Source: Eunapius fragilis (taxonomy: Eukaryota; Porifera; Demospongiae; Spongillida; Spongillidae). Taken from it: 64,000 bases of DNA. Where the stretch lies: positions 4,637,271 to 4,701,270 of the forward strand of contig OY811974.1 in assembly GCA_963681505.1 (NCBI GenBank), written 5' to 3'. How positions within the stretch are numbered: position 1 is the stretch's first letter; each line of letters starts with the position of its first letter. Under the pieces are notes generated by a model. The model was not told the DNA's origin, searched no databases, and saw only the letters and a program-made list of their open reading frames with translations. Below are positions 10,507 through 20,999 of this stretch, piece after piece. Made by a program: the position numbers and the translations under genes.

Positions 10507-11527
10507 CTTACGCTGAAGGTTTCTCTTCCAGTGTGGCACAAGCTCTTTCAATCACTCCATGTGATTGAGGGTGGCGAGGTCGTCCAGTTACAAGCTGAAT
10601 GTTTGAATGCCATTGATGTATAAGCTCTTTAATGACATGATTAATAAATTCTCTTCCATTTTCTGATTGCAGAATACGTGGAATGCCAAAATATGGGAAC
10701 ACATTTATTTAGGCATTCTCAGACTGCTATAATTTTTGCATGTTTTGATAGAATAGGGAAGGCAGAATTAAACTAAAACCAATGATCTATGCTGTGCAAA
10801 ATCCAGTGATATTCCCTGCCAGGCAGGTGTCTCTTGTCAATGAGATCAACCTGCAAATTTAACTGTACATAACTCAGTGCAATAAGCAACTGACCATAAA
10901 TACATGTAATCGACTCATAAATCCCAAAGCAAGGATTGGTTTCAATGGAGCTGAAACATGTTGTGGTCTGTGAAGCTGAAAAGTTGTGCAAGCCTTCACA
11001 AATTCTTGAACGACGCATTGAGGAATTCCACAATACATGCTTTGCACTTGAATTAATGTATTCTGAAATACACTTAAAATCTCAATCGCAGTTACAATAC
11101 TACTGTGGCTAGCTTTATGGAAGGTTTTCCTGTAGCCAGCATGAAACAATTGTTTGTCGTGAACTTCCATAAGGGTACTCCAATAGCCTTCAACATAAAT
11201 TACCATGCAGAATTTCCCAAGAAGCAAATTATCCTCAATCATGATATATATTTAAAAGTGAAATTTCCAGCGTATGCCTGTAGAGTCATCTGAGCTGTAC
11301 CTTTTCATCTTTTGCTGGCACCACCAGTACATCACTCATACCCACATTCGACAAATTCAACAGCAAAAATTCACCTTTCTTTACCATGCATCTGATGTGC
11401 TTATCAAAAGACCCGTTTCCATGAAGACAATCCTCGATCTTCTGACCTAGTTTTCTTTCAACGGCGCCACTTGTAGATCTCTTATCGCCATCGGGAAGGT
11501 CCTAGTCAAATACTCCTCTTTCGACAT
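10507..11527 (-). pseudogene. Integrase-type transposase (rve domain) of the Ginger-like element, degenerate
   Basis: Minus-strand pieces follow the order of integrase proteins of the Ginger/KRBA2-like group. The N-terminal part is at 11527-11287 (one frameshift, then AVERKLGQKIEDCLHGN, VVPAKDEKVQLR). An H2C2 zinc-binding region lies around 11180-10870 (VHDKQLFHAGYRKTF, IPQCVVQEFVKACTTFQLH, SAPLKPI). The rve core starts at about 10850 (VDLIDKRHLPGREYHWILH) and continues at 10702 (PYFGIPRILQSENGREF, HPQSHGVIERA). The second catalytic position, normally SDNGREF, reads SENGREF, an Asp-to-Glu change; the final Glu is present. A GTAAGT donor at 10507 ends this exon. Several frame breaks make it non-functional. 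Family assignment is confident; calling it Ginger rather than Ty3/gypsy rests on the element ends. Confidence 0.72.
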
Positions 11528-11734
11528 TTCAAACCACAGCAACGACTAACACCTCGCTACAGATAGTCACGTGCAGGCAATATAAAGATTTCACACCTTG
11601 ATGCGGACCATGGCTTTGAATCGGGCCAATCTGCCCGATTTAACGGAGTTACAACAAATCGAAACTAGAATGCTAAGGTACGTACTGTCATATGTTACTT
11701 TAAAGCGGTTAGAAATCGGGCCTTGACATATACA

Positions 11735-12374
11735 TGTACATAGTGATCTACTCACTTCGGTTGCGCATGCCCGTAGATAGGTACTTCAATATATGACGTA
11801 CGTGTACCGAAAAAGTGGTAACCGAAATAACGAGTAAAAATTGTGACGGAAGTGACAGATTGAAGTAATACGGGACATAGAAGCGAAGGCTAGTTTGTAT
11901 TGTTTTGGTAGCAATTGAGGACTCTGCTGTGCTTTTCAGGTAGGATACTAAATAATCTAAGCCTCTGTGTAGTCAAAACCTAGAAAACTACACTCGTTCA
12001 ATATTTCTGGCGCACTGAAATAATGGTTGACTTTCATATTTTGTAAAACGTTTATACGTGTTGAGCGGCGGGGATAGAGTTCTGATAGACAGGTTCCAAA
12101 GGTTGTTATCTACTTACATTTCTTTTTTCATCGACTTCAGACGATGCCCATGGTGTTATCAAATGGCCTACGTGTTTGCACTTGGTATACGCTCTGTGCA
12201 AAACCAAATCACTTAAAACGTTTCCTAGTGTAAGAAGCACTGTTAGTTTTTGTACCTTTCAAAACAGCAGAAAATAATTTTATGTATCGAATGATCGAGC
12301 ACCTAATAACTCTAATTAGAGTGTACCTTAATCTTCGAGCGGCCCAACTTTTTAGTTAAGATTCCTTTCGTGGC
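11735..12374. other. Noncoding, no gene seen
   Basis: No domain or repeat was recognised between the Ginger-like element and the G-rich MITE. Confidence 0.4.
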
Positions 12375-12871
12375 CAGCGGCGGATACAGGTTTTGGGGGG
12401 GGGGGGGGGCACGGATGGTGGGTGTGGCTGGGGGTGGGGTCGGCTTCTGGCCCGATACGAAAAGCGGGGGGGGGGGGGGGGGGTGCTGTCGGTTTATGGC
12501 CCGATACGAGGAGCGGGGGGGGGGGGGGGGGGGTGCTGTCGGTTTATGGCCCGATACGAGGAGCGGGGGGGGGGGGGGGGGGGTGCTGTCGGATTCTGGC
12601 CCAAAACGAAGAGCGGGGGGGGGGGGGGGGGGGGGGTGCTGTTGGTTTCTGGCCCGATACGAAGGGCGGGGGGGGGGGAAGTATGATCGCGTATCGGGGG
12701 GCCCGGGATATAGTACAGTAGTAGAGTTCATGCGTGCGGATATCAATAGACAGCGCAATCGTGCAGCTATATTATAAAATGCGGCCCGAAAAGTTATGAA
12801 TTTATTAATGAAGGGGGGGGGGGGGGGGGGGGGCACGTGCCCCGAGTGCCCCCCCCCTGGATCCGCCGCTG
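12375..12871. mobile_element. hAT-like MITE containing a G-tract array
   Basis: The termini CAGCGGCGGATACAGG (12375) and CCTGGATCCGCCGCTG (ending 12871) are inverted copies of a CAGNGGCGGATCC-type hAT end. No transposase is encoded. The interior carries the 50-bp G-tract array. The flanks share GTGGC but no clear 8-bp duplication was found. Confidence 0.72.
12424..12672. repeat. 50-bp tandem repeat with 18-23-nt G runs
   Basis: About five units of GGCCCGATACGAGGAGC, then a run of 18-23 Gs, then TGCTGTCGGTTTAT. This is a strong candidate for stacked G-quadruplexes on the plus strand and C-tracts on the other. Long proline/glycine frames across it are artefacts. Confidence 0.92.
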
Positions 12872-15247
12872 GTGGCTAATGCAACACTACTATGGATTGC
12901 AATTCTCTAATCTACAACCGACTCCCAAGGTACTTTTTAAACAAGGTTTTCATTTCAAGGCTAGTCCCCAGGCCATTTATATTGACTTACTTTACGGTCA
13001 CGAAGTACATATGTAGACGTTGTAAACAAATCTGTCATTTTTTTATATTAGGACGTAGACTGCCAATGATTTCAACAAGCATCCTGAAAAATTTAGAAGT
13101 GATATGAGTGCTGACAATAATATTCTACTGCCTGCAGTACTAAGAAAAGGATAGGTGATGTACCTATATACAAATGACACAAATAAAAGCATTTCAGACA
13201 CTGCCATAAAAGTGGCTTCTCTGCAAGCTGGAGCATTTTTCAACGTGGATGCCTTACAGAGGTCAATACGACGTTTCACATCTACAATAAAAAGTATATA
13301 TATGAAGAAGTTTGTAGATGGGAATTGGGATGCCATGATGCATGAAGCTGTTAGATAAGCAACTTATCCTACCAATTCAAACCCTTTCAGCACCTCATAC
13401 TTCTACCTCATTGTGTCTATTAGTTGACAAACCAAGTAGTTCTCACTGATGCTAAGAACTCACTGTGAAAAATGTTTACACAGACAATTTAAACTAAAGG
13501 AGATTTTGAGTTTGCAAGTTTTAGTGCAAAGGATAAGGATAGCATAACAGAAATCTTGTCAAGGCTTATAGCTAGCATTATAGAAGTCATTAAAAAACAA
13601 ATGAATGAGTATCTTGATGGTAGTCTCTCAAATGTTTCATTAGCAACAGCATGCACATCAAACATACTCAGCTCCTGCACATAACTTTTAGGAAAATCTT
13701 AGAGAGGGAATTTTAAAATTTGTTGCTATAAGGCAAATCTGAGGGTTGTATAATTTATTGCCAATGAGGGGCAACAATATGGCCACAGGCAACATGCACC
13801 AACTCATATGTACACCAAAGGTATGCACTACATGCAACAACAAGATAACATTTATCACATATGCAGTTCCCTTCATACATTTTACATGTAGCCAGCATGA
13901 CAAAAAGCTTCAGCAACAACTCAAATAGAAGGGACATTGCAGGCTTTGTGTGGTCATCACGTAGCTACAAGGCTCTGCAGAATTCATGTGATGCATGCAT
14001 GTAGGTTTGTGGTGTGCTTGCATGGTATTTGTATGTGGTAATGCATGATATGTGCATGTGAATGTGGATAGTTACAGAAGGTGCTGGACATTAGGAGCAG
14101 TTCTGAAATGATGGTCAGCTCAGCGAACATATTGCTACACACTCAATAGGCCTAGGTTTTATAAAGAGGGAAAGAAAAGCACCCACAACTACTATATACG
14201 TAGTTCTTATCTAAAAGACCAAGCCTCCTATCTGCTTTCAGCCATTGTCCAAAGTTATGTATACAATAGATGGGAAGGTGAAAACTAAAATAAATAACCT
14301 TAAAGTGGCTTGAAACAACACCCAAGATGAGCAGGATAGAGTTATGAAATTTTTTATCAAACAATTTCAAAAGTTGAAGGTACTTAGTCAAATGCATGAT
14401 AATATATTGCAAAAAAAAGCAGGACAAGCTAGCGACTTGTAGAAATAACATCAGACAAAAGATGGCAAATTCAGAAGAAAACTGCAAAAAACCTGCAGGA
14501 TGTGGCTGATCAAAAGGCCCAACTGCAAGATTGATTCCCAGAACTACAGGATAATCAGAGAAGCACCATTACTGCAATACTCACTAATCCAGCTGTTTTT
14601 ATTGGACTTCACTTTGAACTTATGTGGTTTGTAACAACCAAAGTGTCCTTTACCAAGGTCATGTCTTATCAGTAAAGTGTTCCAAAAGGTCAAATATGCT
14701 AAAAGTTACTGCAACCTACTGGAAACACGATGAAATTCAGGATGAAGGAGATGACGTTACTATATGACCATTTATATGAGTTCTTAGTTGACTATGTTAC
14801 TGATGACCTACAAATACCTGAAATTGTTATTTAATCTAATGCATATGCATGTATATGTGTGCCCTACATGTAGTTATATTCTGGCAAGATAATATTGAGT
14901 GGTTCAAAAACTGCAGTAAAGAGAACATAAACCGTCACAATTTTTTCTACGATCGCGCATACCATATACCGTTCACTCAAAATGCAGTTTTTGGAACTCT
15001 GTAACTTTGAAAATACTAATCCAAATATCATGTATAAGGTGCCATTCTGCAGCATTTTTTGTGCTCTTTTTGATGATATTATAATCGCAGCACAAAACAC
15101 GATTTCAAAAAAATCTTGAAGTACCTACGGCATAGGACCAGGCGCTCACAATGGTCATGATGGAAGTGCTGGAGAAGCTTATTCAAATAAATAGTGTACG
15201 CAACTGACTCAATATATTGAATGTTAAAAGAAATGCCAGTGAGTGAA
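12872..15247. other. Noncoding, no gene recognised
   Basis: About 2.4 kb with scattered short ORFs (13155-13358 and 14864-15100 are examples) and no domain I can name. TG-rich sequence lies at 13980-14060. Possible intronic or degraded repeat sequence. Confidence 0.4.
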
Positions 15248-15355
15248 GGGGGGGGGGGGGGAGGGGAGGGAGGGGGGAGTTTCTACCGCGTTTAGACACC
15301 CACCAATCAGATTGCTCGAATTACTTCCGCTATTGTCTTTATAACGTTAGCTGCG
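15248..15355. mobile_element. G-rich tract plus MITE end fragment
   Basis: A purine run (GGGGGGGGAGGGGAGGGAGG) is followed by TTTCTACCGCGTTTAGA ... ACTTCCGCTATTGTCT. This matches the right ends of the MITEs at 44451-44523 and 44811-44880, so it is a truncated member of that family. It lies directly left of the ISL2EU target site. Confidence 0.65.
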
Positions 15356-16572
15356 ATCGCATAGAGGGGTTGCACGGCTTACGTCACGACGCAATGTCAC
15401 GCATTGTCATGTGACCAATTTATATTGTAGCATTTTACATTGGGGCAAGCGAGTATTGCGCGTGAATGGAATGAAGCGTGTTTCGGATTATACTCAGGGT
15501 TTGTCTGCGGTTGCTCGAGACCGATATGAATCCAAAGTACTGCAAGCAGGTCTAGACACAGATCCGTACTCGATGGACGATTCCAAATGGTCTGAAACCC
15601 CAGATGTGATGCCAAATACTAGCTGGAGTGACCTGATGCTTTACATGACTTCAACACCTAGCCCATATACCAAAGGAAATAGTTTTCTTCGGGCGGGTTG
15701 GATTTATGCTTTGAAGCTCCACGCGTTTGGTTCCACAGGTCATATGAAATTTTTGGTAATGGGCAATGTAAGTGCTAAGAACTTCATACCATTATAACGG
15801 CCGCATTCAGTGTAGACATTGTGTAGGTAAAGCATTCGCAGAGAATGTCGGCTTCCTCACTGAATCCATGGGTGATCATTGGAGATGAGGGGGAAGTCCT
15901 GTCAGCTCACTGCACTTGTATGGCAGGGTATAAGGATGTTGGTCACATCTCCTCCATTATATACATTGTATATTTTATATACTGATAAGGCTTGGTGAAG
16001 CTTGTAGTCATATTGCAGCTGTGCTTTAAGCGCTCGTTAATGCTTCAGAGGTGCGCTCTAATTCTGGATTAGATGCTTGTACATCTAAGCAACGTGCTTG
16101 GCGCTACCTGTGGCACGCAATGTAAGTCAAAGAAATGTCATTTTTAAAAATGATATAGTTATTTTCTAATAAGGTTTCACCAGCTTCAGTGAAGGATATT
16201 CAATTTTACTGTCCTGGTAACAAAAAACACAAGCTATCTAAACCTGATAACATCCAGCCATCAAGACAACACACAGACATTGATCTGCCTTCAGAATTAG
16301 TGATGGACATTTTCTACAAGGACCTTACCAAGGCAAAAGAGAAACCTACCTGCCATTTTGAAAATCACAATTCCCTATGCTGATAGTTTCACTCCTGTAT
16401 CAACTATACCATCATTATCAAACCATTTGCAGATTTGTATAATCCATATCACATCCTCCTTACAAATGGATTACCTTACCCTTATAAAAGAATGTAAGGT
16501 TATATTTTCTACCTAGCAGGTTAGTCATCTCTATTTATACATTCCTTTAATGTTGACCCATCTCAATTTAGA

Positions 16573-16867
16573 CAAGTAAATAAAAACCTTCTCTAACGAG
16601 AAAGTTGGTGGGCATATAGGATTGACAATGTTGGTGTAAAAAGCACGGAAACAAGTGTGACAGAAATGTTACTGGAAAATTGAAATAGGCCTATATTTAG
16701 CCCAGTCACATTTAGGCAGCGCACGCCTGAGAAAATGGGCTAAATATAGGCCTATTTCAATTTTCCAGTAACATTTCTGTCACACTTGTTTCCGTGCTTT
16801 TTACACCAACATTGTCAATCCTATATGCCCACCAACTTTCTCGTTAGAGAAGGTTTTTATTTACTTG
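16573..16867. repeat. 295-bp terminal palindrome (second copy)
   Basis: Same length and almost the same sequence as 7112-7406, with complementary arms of ~131 bp and the same GC-rich loop. It sits exactly at the 3' terminus of the nested Helitron-like element. Confidence 0.93.
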
Positions 16868-16993
16868 TTTCATAAGTTTTTTTTTCTCCGTGTCAACAAA
16901 GCTTCATAACTGTAATGTGATGAGGAACGATGTGCAATGGACAAAATGCCTATACCTTACGAACGCTTTGTGCATTGCCCCGACCACAAGTTA

Positions 16994-17443
16994 CTATATA
17001 ACTTTAATAAATACGTATGTAAAATTAATGTTGCAATAACAATAAAATAAATAGTGATAAGTGTAGTTGTTTTTGATAAAATAAATAGTTTTGCCGCCTC
17101 CTCTTTCTTGGCCTCTTCCTCTTCTTCTCCTCCCCCCCCCCCCCCCGGGGTAAGGCCATGCGGGTGGCGGGGGCAGTAAAAAAGGCGGGGGCAGCATTGG
17201 GGGGAGCATCAGCGGGGGTAACGCTGCAGGCGGTGGGTCCAGCGCTGCTGCAAGCGGTGGCCGCACTTCTGCTGGCGGTGGCGGACGGTCCAGCGCTGCT
17301 GCAGGCGGTGGCGGGGCTTCTGCTGGCGGTGGCCGTGGGTCCAGCGCTGCTGCAGGCGGCGGCGGCACTTCTGCTGGCGGTGGCGGATCTTGGACATCCT
17401 CGTCAAAGAAGTCTGTCCCTATAATTAAGTTGTCTTCAGCCAT
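16994..17443 (-). CDS. Proline-rich ORF inside the Helitron-like element
   Basis: Minus-strand open frame beginning MAEDNLIIGTDFFDEDVQD, followed by four repeats of PPPPAEV-PPPPAAALD (the underlying DNA unit is about 48 bp) and then a glycine/arginine-rich stretch (GGGGGRRRRGRGQERGGGK). An acidic start, proline repeats and a basic tail suggest a low-complexity nucleic-acid-binding protein or simply a translated minisatellite. No recognised domain. A C-tract near 17131-17146 makes the downstream frame uncertain. It may be a terminal exon of the element's gene; I am not sure it is expressed. Confidence 0.35.
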   Translation of the reverse strand: MAEDNLIIGTDFFDEDVQDPPPPAEVPPPPAAALDPRPPPAEAPPPPAAALDRPPPPAEVRPPLAAALDPPPAALPPLMLPPMLPPPFLLPPPPAWPYPGGGGGRRRRGRGQERGGGKTIYFIKNNYTYHYLFYCYCNINFTYVFIKVI

Positions 17444-17577
17444 CTATGTGGCAGACAGATTATTGAAACAACTCGCAAAATATAGTATTTACCTTTGATG
17501 AATTTTTTCAAGAGAGAAATGTGCTGTTCTGCGGGTCATTGGTTTATACACATGTACAGCCATGTGTTCTAGCTGTG

Positions 17578-19504
17578 CTATAATTCTATTGGCCCAATTT
17601 CATCCGTCCATTCACTGATTGGTCGCTTATTCATGCATGACATCACATACTGAGTGGGAGGAGTGAAGTGTGTGTGTGTGTGTAGGTGTGCTAAAATTCT
17701 GATCAATAAACCCAGCTGATCAATAAACCCAGAATATGATTTCAAAGTGACATCATAATGAACATGACCACACCCTGAATCAAGAGCATCGAGCCCAGCT
17801 CTGAGGTCTTCAATGGACTTTTGGAACAGTGAATTTGTTTTTAACACTATTGCTACTTCTTCACTAGTGAGCTTGCGACACTCATTTGTACATTTCCATT
17901 TCAAAGGGCGCATGGTGACCTTATCCCTGTCACCTATCTCCTCTGCCACTACACACCTACCATTGAGGTCTACTGGAATGGCTCCATGCTGTTTTGTGAG
18001 TGTACGAATTATCAAAGAAGTAAGGCTCAGCCCCAGCAGTATGAAACCTATGCCTGACTAAAATATCACTCTCTTGCAACTTCTTTGCACTAACCTTACG
18101 GATAGTTTTTAGCAGTGACCCTGCCTGTGATCTTCGTACACTTATTGCTTTAGCAAGTAACGCATCTGCACTAATCTTACTTACTGCTGCATGGACAGAT
18201 CTTGTAACAACCTTTTGAGCTAGCAATGGATGGCTATTGCAGAAAGCATTGTTTACATCACTCAGAAGCTCACTATCCCTAAGAATTGCTTTTTCAAGAC
18301 TCACTCCATACTCTGCTAGTGTGCGAGAGTTGGGCTCAAACAGGGAGTAACTATATGGGAGAAGATAGGGTTGCAGTACTTTTACTTTACCACACATTAT
18401 GCCATATCATGTATCAAAACATTTTACCAACTGCGCATAACGTGAATTATTTTATTTTCATACAACTCAATTTTCTGTACACACATGTGTAGTGGACCTT
18501 TAAAACAAAAGTGAGAGACACAAATTACCTTTTGTACCCTTTACATGTACATGGGGAACTTTTACTTGTGGGAAGCCTTACTGTACATCTGATAATCCAC
18601 TGCATGCAAGGGTTGGATGCGCATGACAGACTTGTTAATTAAATTTCTGAAAATGCAATTACAGTAGTACACACATGTGTATAGTCCTTTATTGCACATC
18701 ACATTTACAATGTAACAGACACAGATGCATGTACATGTACAAATAACCTTTTGTACAAACATTGACCTTTACCAGGGAACATCCCGTGTAGGAAGCCATA
18801 CTGTACATCTGATAATATGTCATGCAGGCATACAAGAGTGTTAATGTGTGCATGACAGGAAGCCATGAGCCACGTGCATAGCAGCCCTTAGATTTTAAAT
18901 GGTACATACAGCATGCTATAACATACCTTTGGGTGGTAGTGGTAGTTCTACGACCCTTCCAACATCGACTCATTCTAGCTGCCTTAATGGTAGCTGAATT
19001 ACCCCTGTATATCCGCCTTTTAGCAGCACGGTTCTCCTCGACGCGCTCTTGATATCGCTGCCTTTTAACAGCACGGTTATCCTCGAGGTCCTCTCCATAT
19101 CGCTGCCTTTTAGCAGCACGGTTCTCCTCGAGGTCCTCTCCATATCGCTGCCTTTTAGCAGCACGCTTAGGTTCAATATTTGCGATGTAGCTCTCGCGTA
19201 CAGAGGCCTTCTTTTTTTCAGGATCGGCCTTGTAGCTCTCGCGTACAGAGGACTTCTTTTTTTCAGGATCGGCCTTGTAGCTCTCGCGTACAGAGGCCTT
19301 CTTTTTTTCAGGATCGGCCTTGTAGCTCTCGCGTACAGAGGCCTTCTTTTTTTCAGGATCGGCCTTGTAGCTCTCGCGTACAGAGGCCTTCTTTTTTTCA
19401 GGGTCGGCCTTGTAGCGCTCTCGGGCTTTAGCCTTGTTCTCTTCTTGCTTTTGGAGGTATTCCGCTCGTTGCTTCGTTCTCTTTTTTCGATTACGCGAAG
19501 GCAT
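17578..19504 (-). pseudogene. Helitron-associated N-terminal protein with 15-residue repeats
   Basis: Exon 1 (19504-18927) starts MPSRNRKKRTKQRAEY. It carries about five copies of ESYKADPEKKKASVR and then several KRQRYGEDLEENRAA units, both 15 residues (45 bp), highly basic and probably helical. It ends at a GTATGT donor. After an intron holding its own duplication, the next part (about 18397-17578) contains LLAQKVVTRSVHAAVSKIS, then GSLLKTIRKVSAKKLQES and AGAEPYFFDNSY. A frameshift near 18005 follows, then KQHGAIPVDLNGRCVVAEE and WKCTNECRKLTSEEVA. I recall the same order in N-terminal parts of sponge Helitron-like polyproteins, upstream of the Helitron_like_N and helicase domains, which are absent here. 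The start was chosen at MPSRN because the upstream residues look like leader sequence. Function unknown. Confidence 0.62.
18478..18815. repeat. Diverged tandem duplication in the intron of the Helitron-associated gene
   Basis: The segment 18478-18600 (CACACATGTGTAG ... CTTACTGTACATCTGATAAT) recurs diverged at 18668-18815 (CACACATGTGTATAG ... CATACTGTACATCTGATAAT). The repeat period is about 190-210 bp. Confidence 0.65.
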
Positions 19505-19699
19505 TTTTAGAAAAACAACTTCACTAGCCAAAATAAGTAACGACTATTAATAAACTGACACCAAAATAAATTTTGAGCCTGTTGGAGTATTTATACTGCC
19601 TAAATTTATCCATACTCCTGTATTTAGAACAAAGTAATATACCCATACCGTATATAGTACTTTTTCGTTGTAGCTTCTTTATTACCTTAAGGGGCACCG

Positions 19700-20042
19700 C
19701 GCCGGTAAATTCTGAAGCGATTGGTACTATCGCCGTTCTTTAAAACCATTCCTAGCGTGAGTTATACTTGACGGAGAAGAAGAAGAAGAAGAAGAAGAAG
19801 ACGACGACCAACAATTTTTTTGGGCATGGGCACGAGAAAGAGGTTTTTAGTTGGTCTAGAAGCGCATAGTTTTATGACATGAAACTAGCACCAAAACGTA
19901 GATCTTGGTGTTGTCGTTCGATTGCTGCAAAGAGAAAAGCTATCCGTTTCTTCGTTGTCCCTCGCGACGCAACTGAAAATTTTTAATGACATTCATGACT
20001 CCTCAATCAATCCTATATTGAACCTGCTGACGCAGGTTCAGA
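19700..20042. repeat. ~340-bp 5' end shared by two Helitron-like copies
   Basis: Aligns with 7690-8018 from GGTAAATTCTGAAG to GGTTCAGA. A trinucleotide run differs between copies (GAAGAA here, GACGAC there). Shared non-repeat blocks include GTAGATCTTGGTGTTGTCG. Confidence 0.88.
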
Positions 20043-20999
20043 TGACTGCTGATGAAGTTGAGCAATTGGAAAAGGCAATAAGAGGTCAATCGAAAATCAA
20101 GCTCTGGATGCAGCATAGGGCAGGGCGCATAACAGCCTCCAGGTGCAAAGATGTGGTGTTGACGAATCCTGATATGCCATCACAGACCTTAATAAAATGC
20201 ATCTGTTACCCAGATGCTTATACCTTTAGCACTGAAGCTACTAGGTATAAGCACCTAACACTTGTTTTAAGTTGACAGTTACACAATCCTTATGTATAGG
20301 TGGGGTCTGAGCCATGAAAAGGATGCCATTGAAATGTATTACAAAAGTGCTACTCATACTCACAAAGATCTTTCCATCACCCTATGTGGCTTATTTGTCA
20401 ATATGAAAAGTCCATACATTGGTGCTTCACCAGATGCCATTATTAACTGCAAATGCTGTGGAATGGGTGTTTTGGAAGTTAAATGCCCTTATACTTTTAA
20501 AAGTGGTATTCCTGAACTATATTACCCCACGATTGTTTCCTAAAAAGGTGTGGTGGTAACGATAACATGTCTTTGCAGTCCAACCATGCCTACACTATTA
20601 TCAAGTCCAAATGCAACTCTCCATCTGTTGTGCATCTTATTGTGACTTTGTAGTATGGACACCCAATTCACTATATGTGGAAAGAATAAAAGAAGATAGA
20701 GCCCTGATTGCGGATATCATGGAGCCGATAAAGCACTTCTTTGTTTATGGTTTGCTACCAGAGATCATTGGGAAGTGGTATACAAGAAAGCCAATAGCTG
20801 ATTCAAAAGAAATTGTACAAAGAAAGCCTTTTAGATGGAAATGAAGTTGAAGACTACACAAAGCTCTGGAGTTACTGCAATGAGCCAAGCTATGGAGAAA
20901 TGATAAAGTGTGATATCAGATAAAGAATGCAGCATTCAATGGTTTCATTTTGACTGCCTTCGAATTAAAAGCGCCCCTAAAGGAAAGTGGTTCTGCCCT

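Larger units (their letters stand above)
9245..11728 (-). mobile_element. Ginger-like DNA transposon with integrase pseudogene
   Basis: The ends are TGTTACGGCTCGATTT at 9245 and, inverted, TGTCAAGGCCCGATTT ending at 11728. Both fit the TGTNR terminus known for Ginger DNA transposons, which encode retroviral-type integrases. The direct flanks TATACA (9239-9244 and 11729-11734) match over 6 bp; Ginger elements usually give 4 bp. Subterminal repeats of GGCTTTAAAGCGGGCC lie at 9255-9420, with related sequence near 11610-11715. Inside, on the minus strand, is a decayed integrase gene. Size 2,484 bp. The terminus assignment is my inference from matching ends and flanks. Confidence 0.62.
16573..20042 (-). 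mobile_element. Helitron-like element (3,470 bp) nested in the ISL2EU transposon
   Basis: On the minus strand it starts TCTGAACCTGCGTCAG (ending plus-strand 20042) and ends ...TTTATTTACTTG (plus-strand 16573). Rejoining the flanks gives CAATTTAGA|TGACTGCTG, an A^T insertion with no target duplication, the Helitron hallmark. The nested copy splits the SWIM-YqaJ gene. It shares ~340 bp at the 5' end and 295 bp at the 3' end with the 907-bp element at 7112-8018, and encodes a repeat-rich protein typical of sponge Helitron-associated ORFs. No Rep nuclease or helicase region is present, so it is an internally deleted, non-autonomous copy. Odd points are the CTTG 3' end and the giant 3' palindrome. 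Confidence 0.75.

Noticed and set aside
12312..12836. Proline-rich and glycine-rich frames on both strands
   Set aside because: Translated G-tract array of a MITE.
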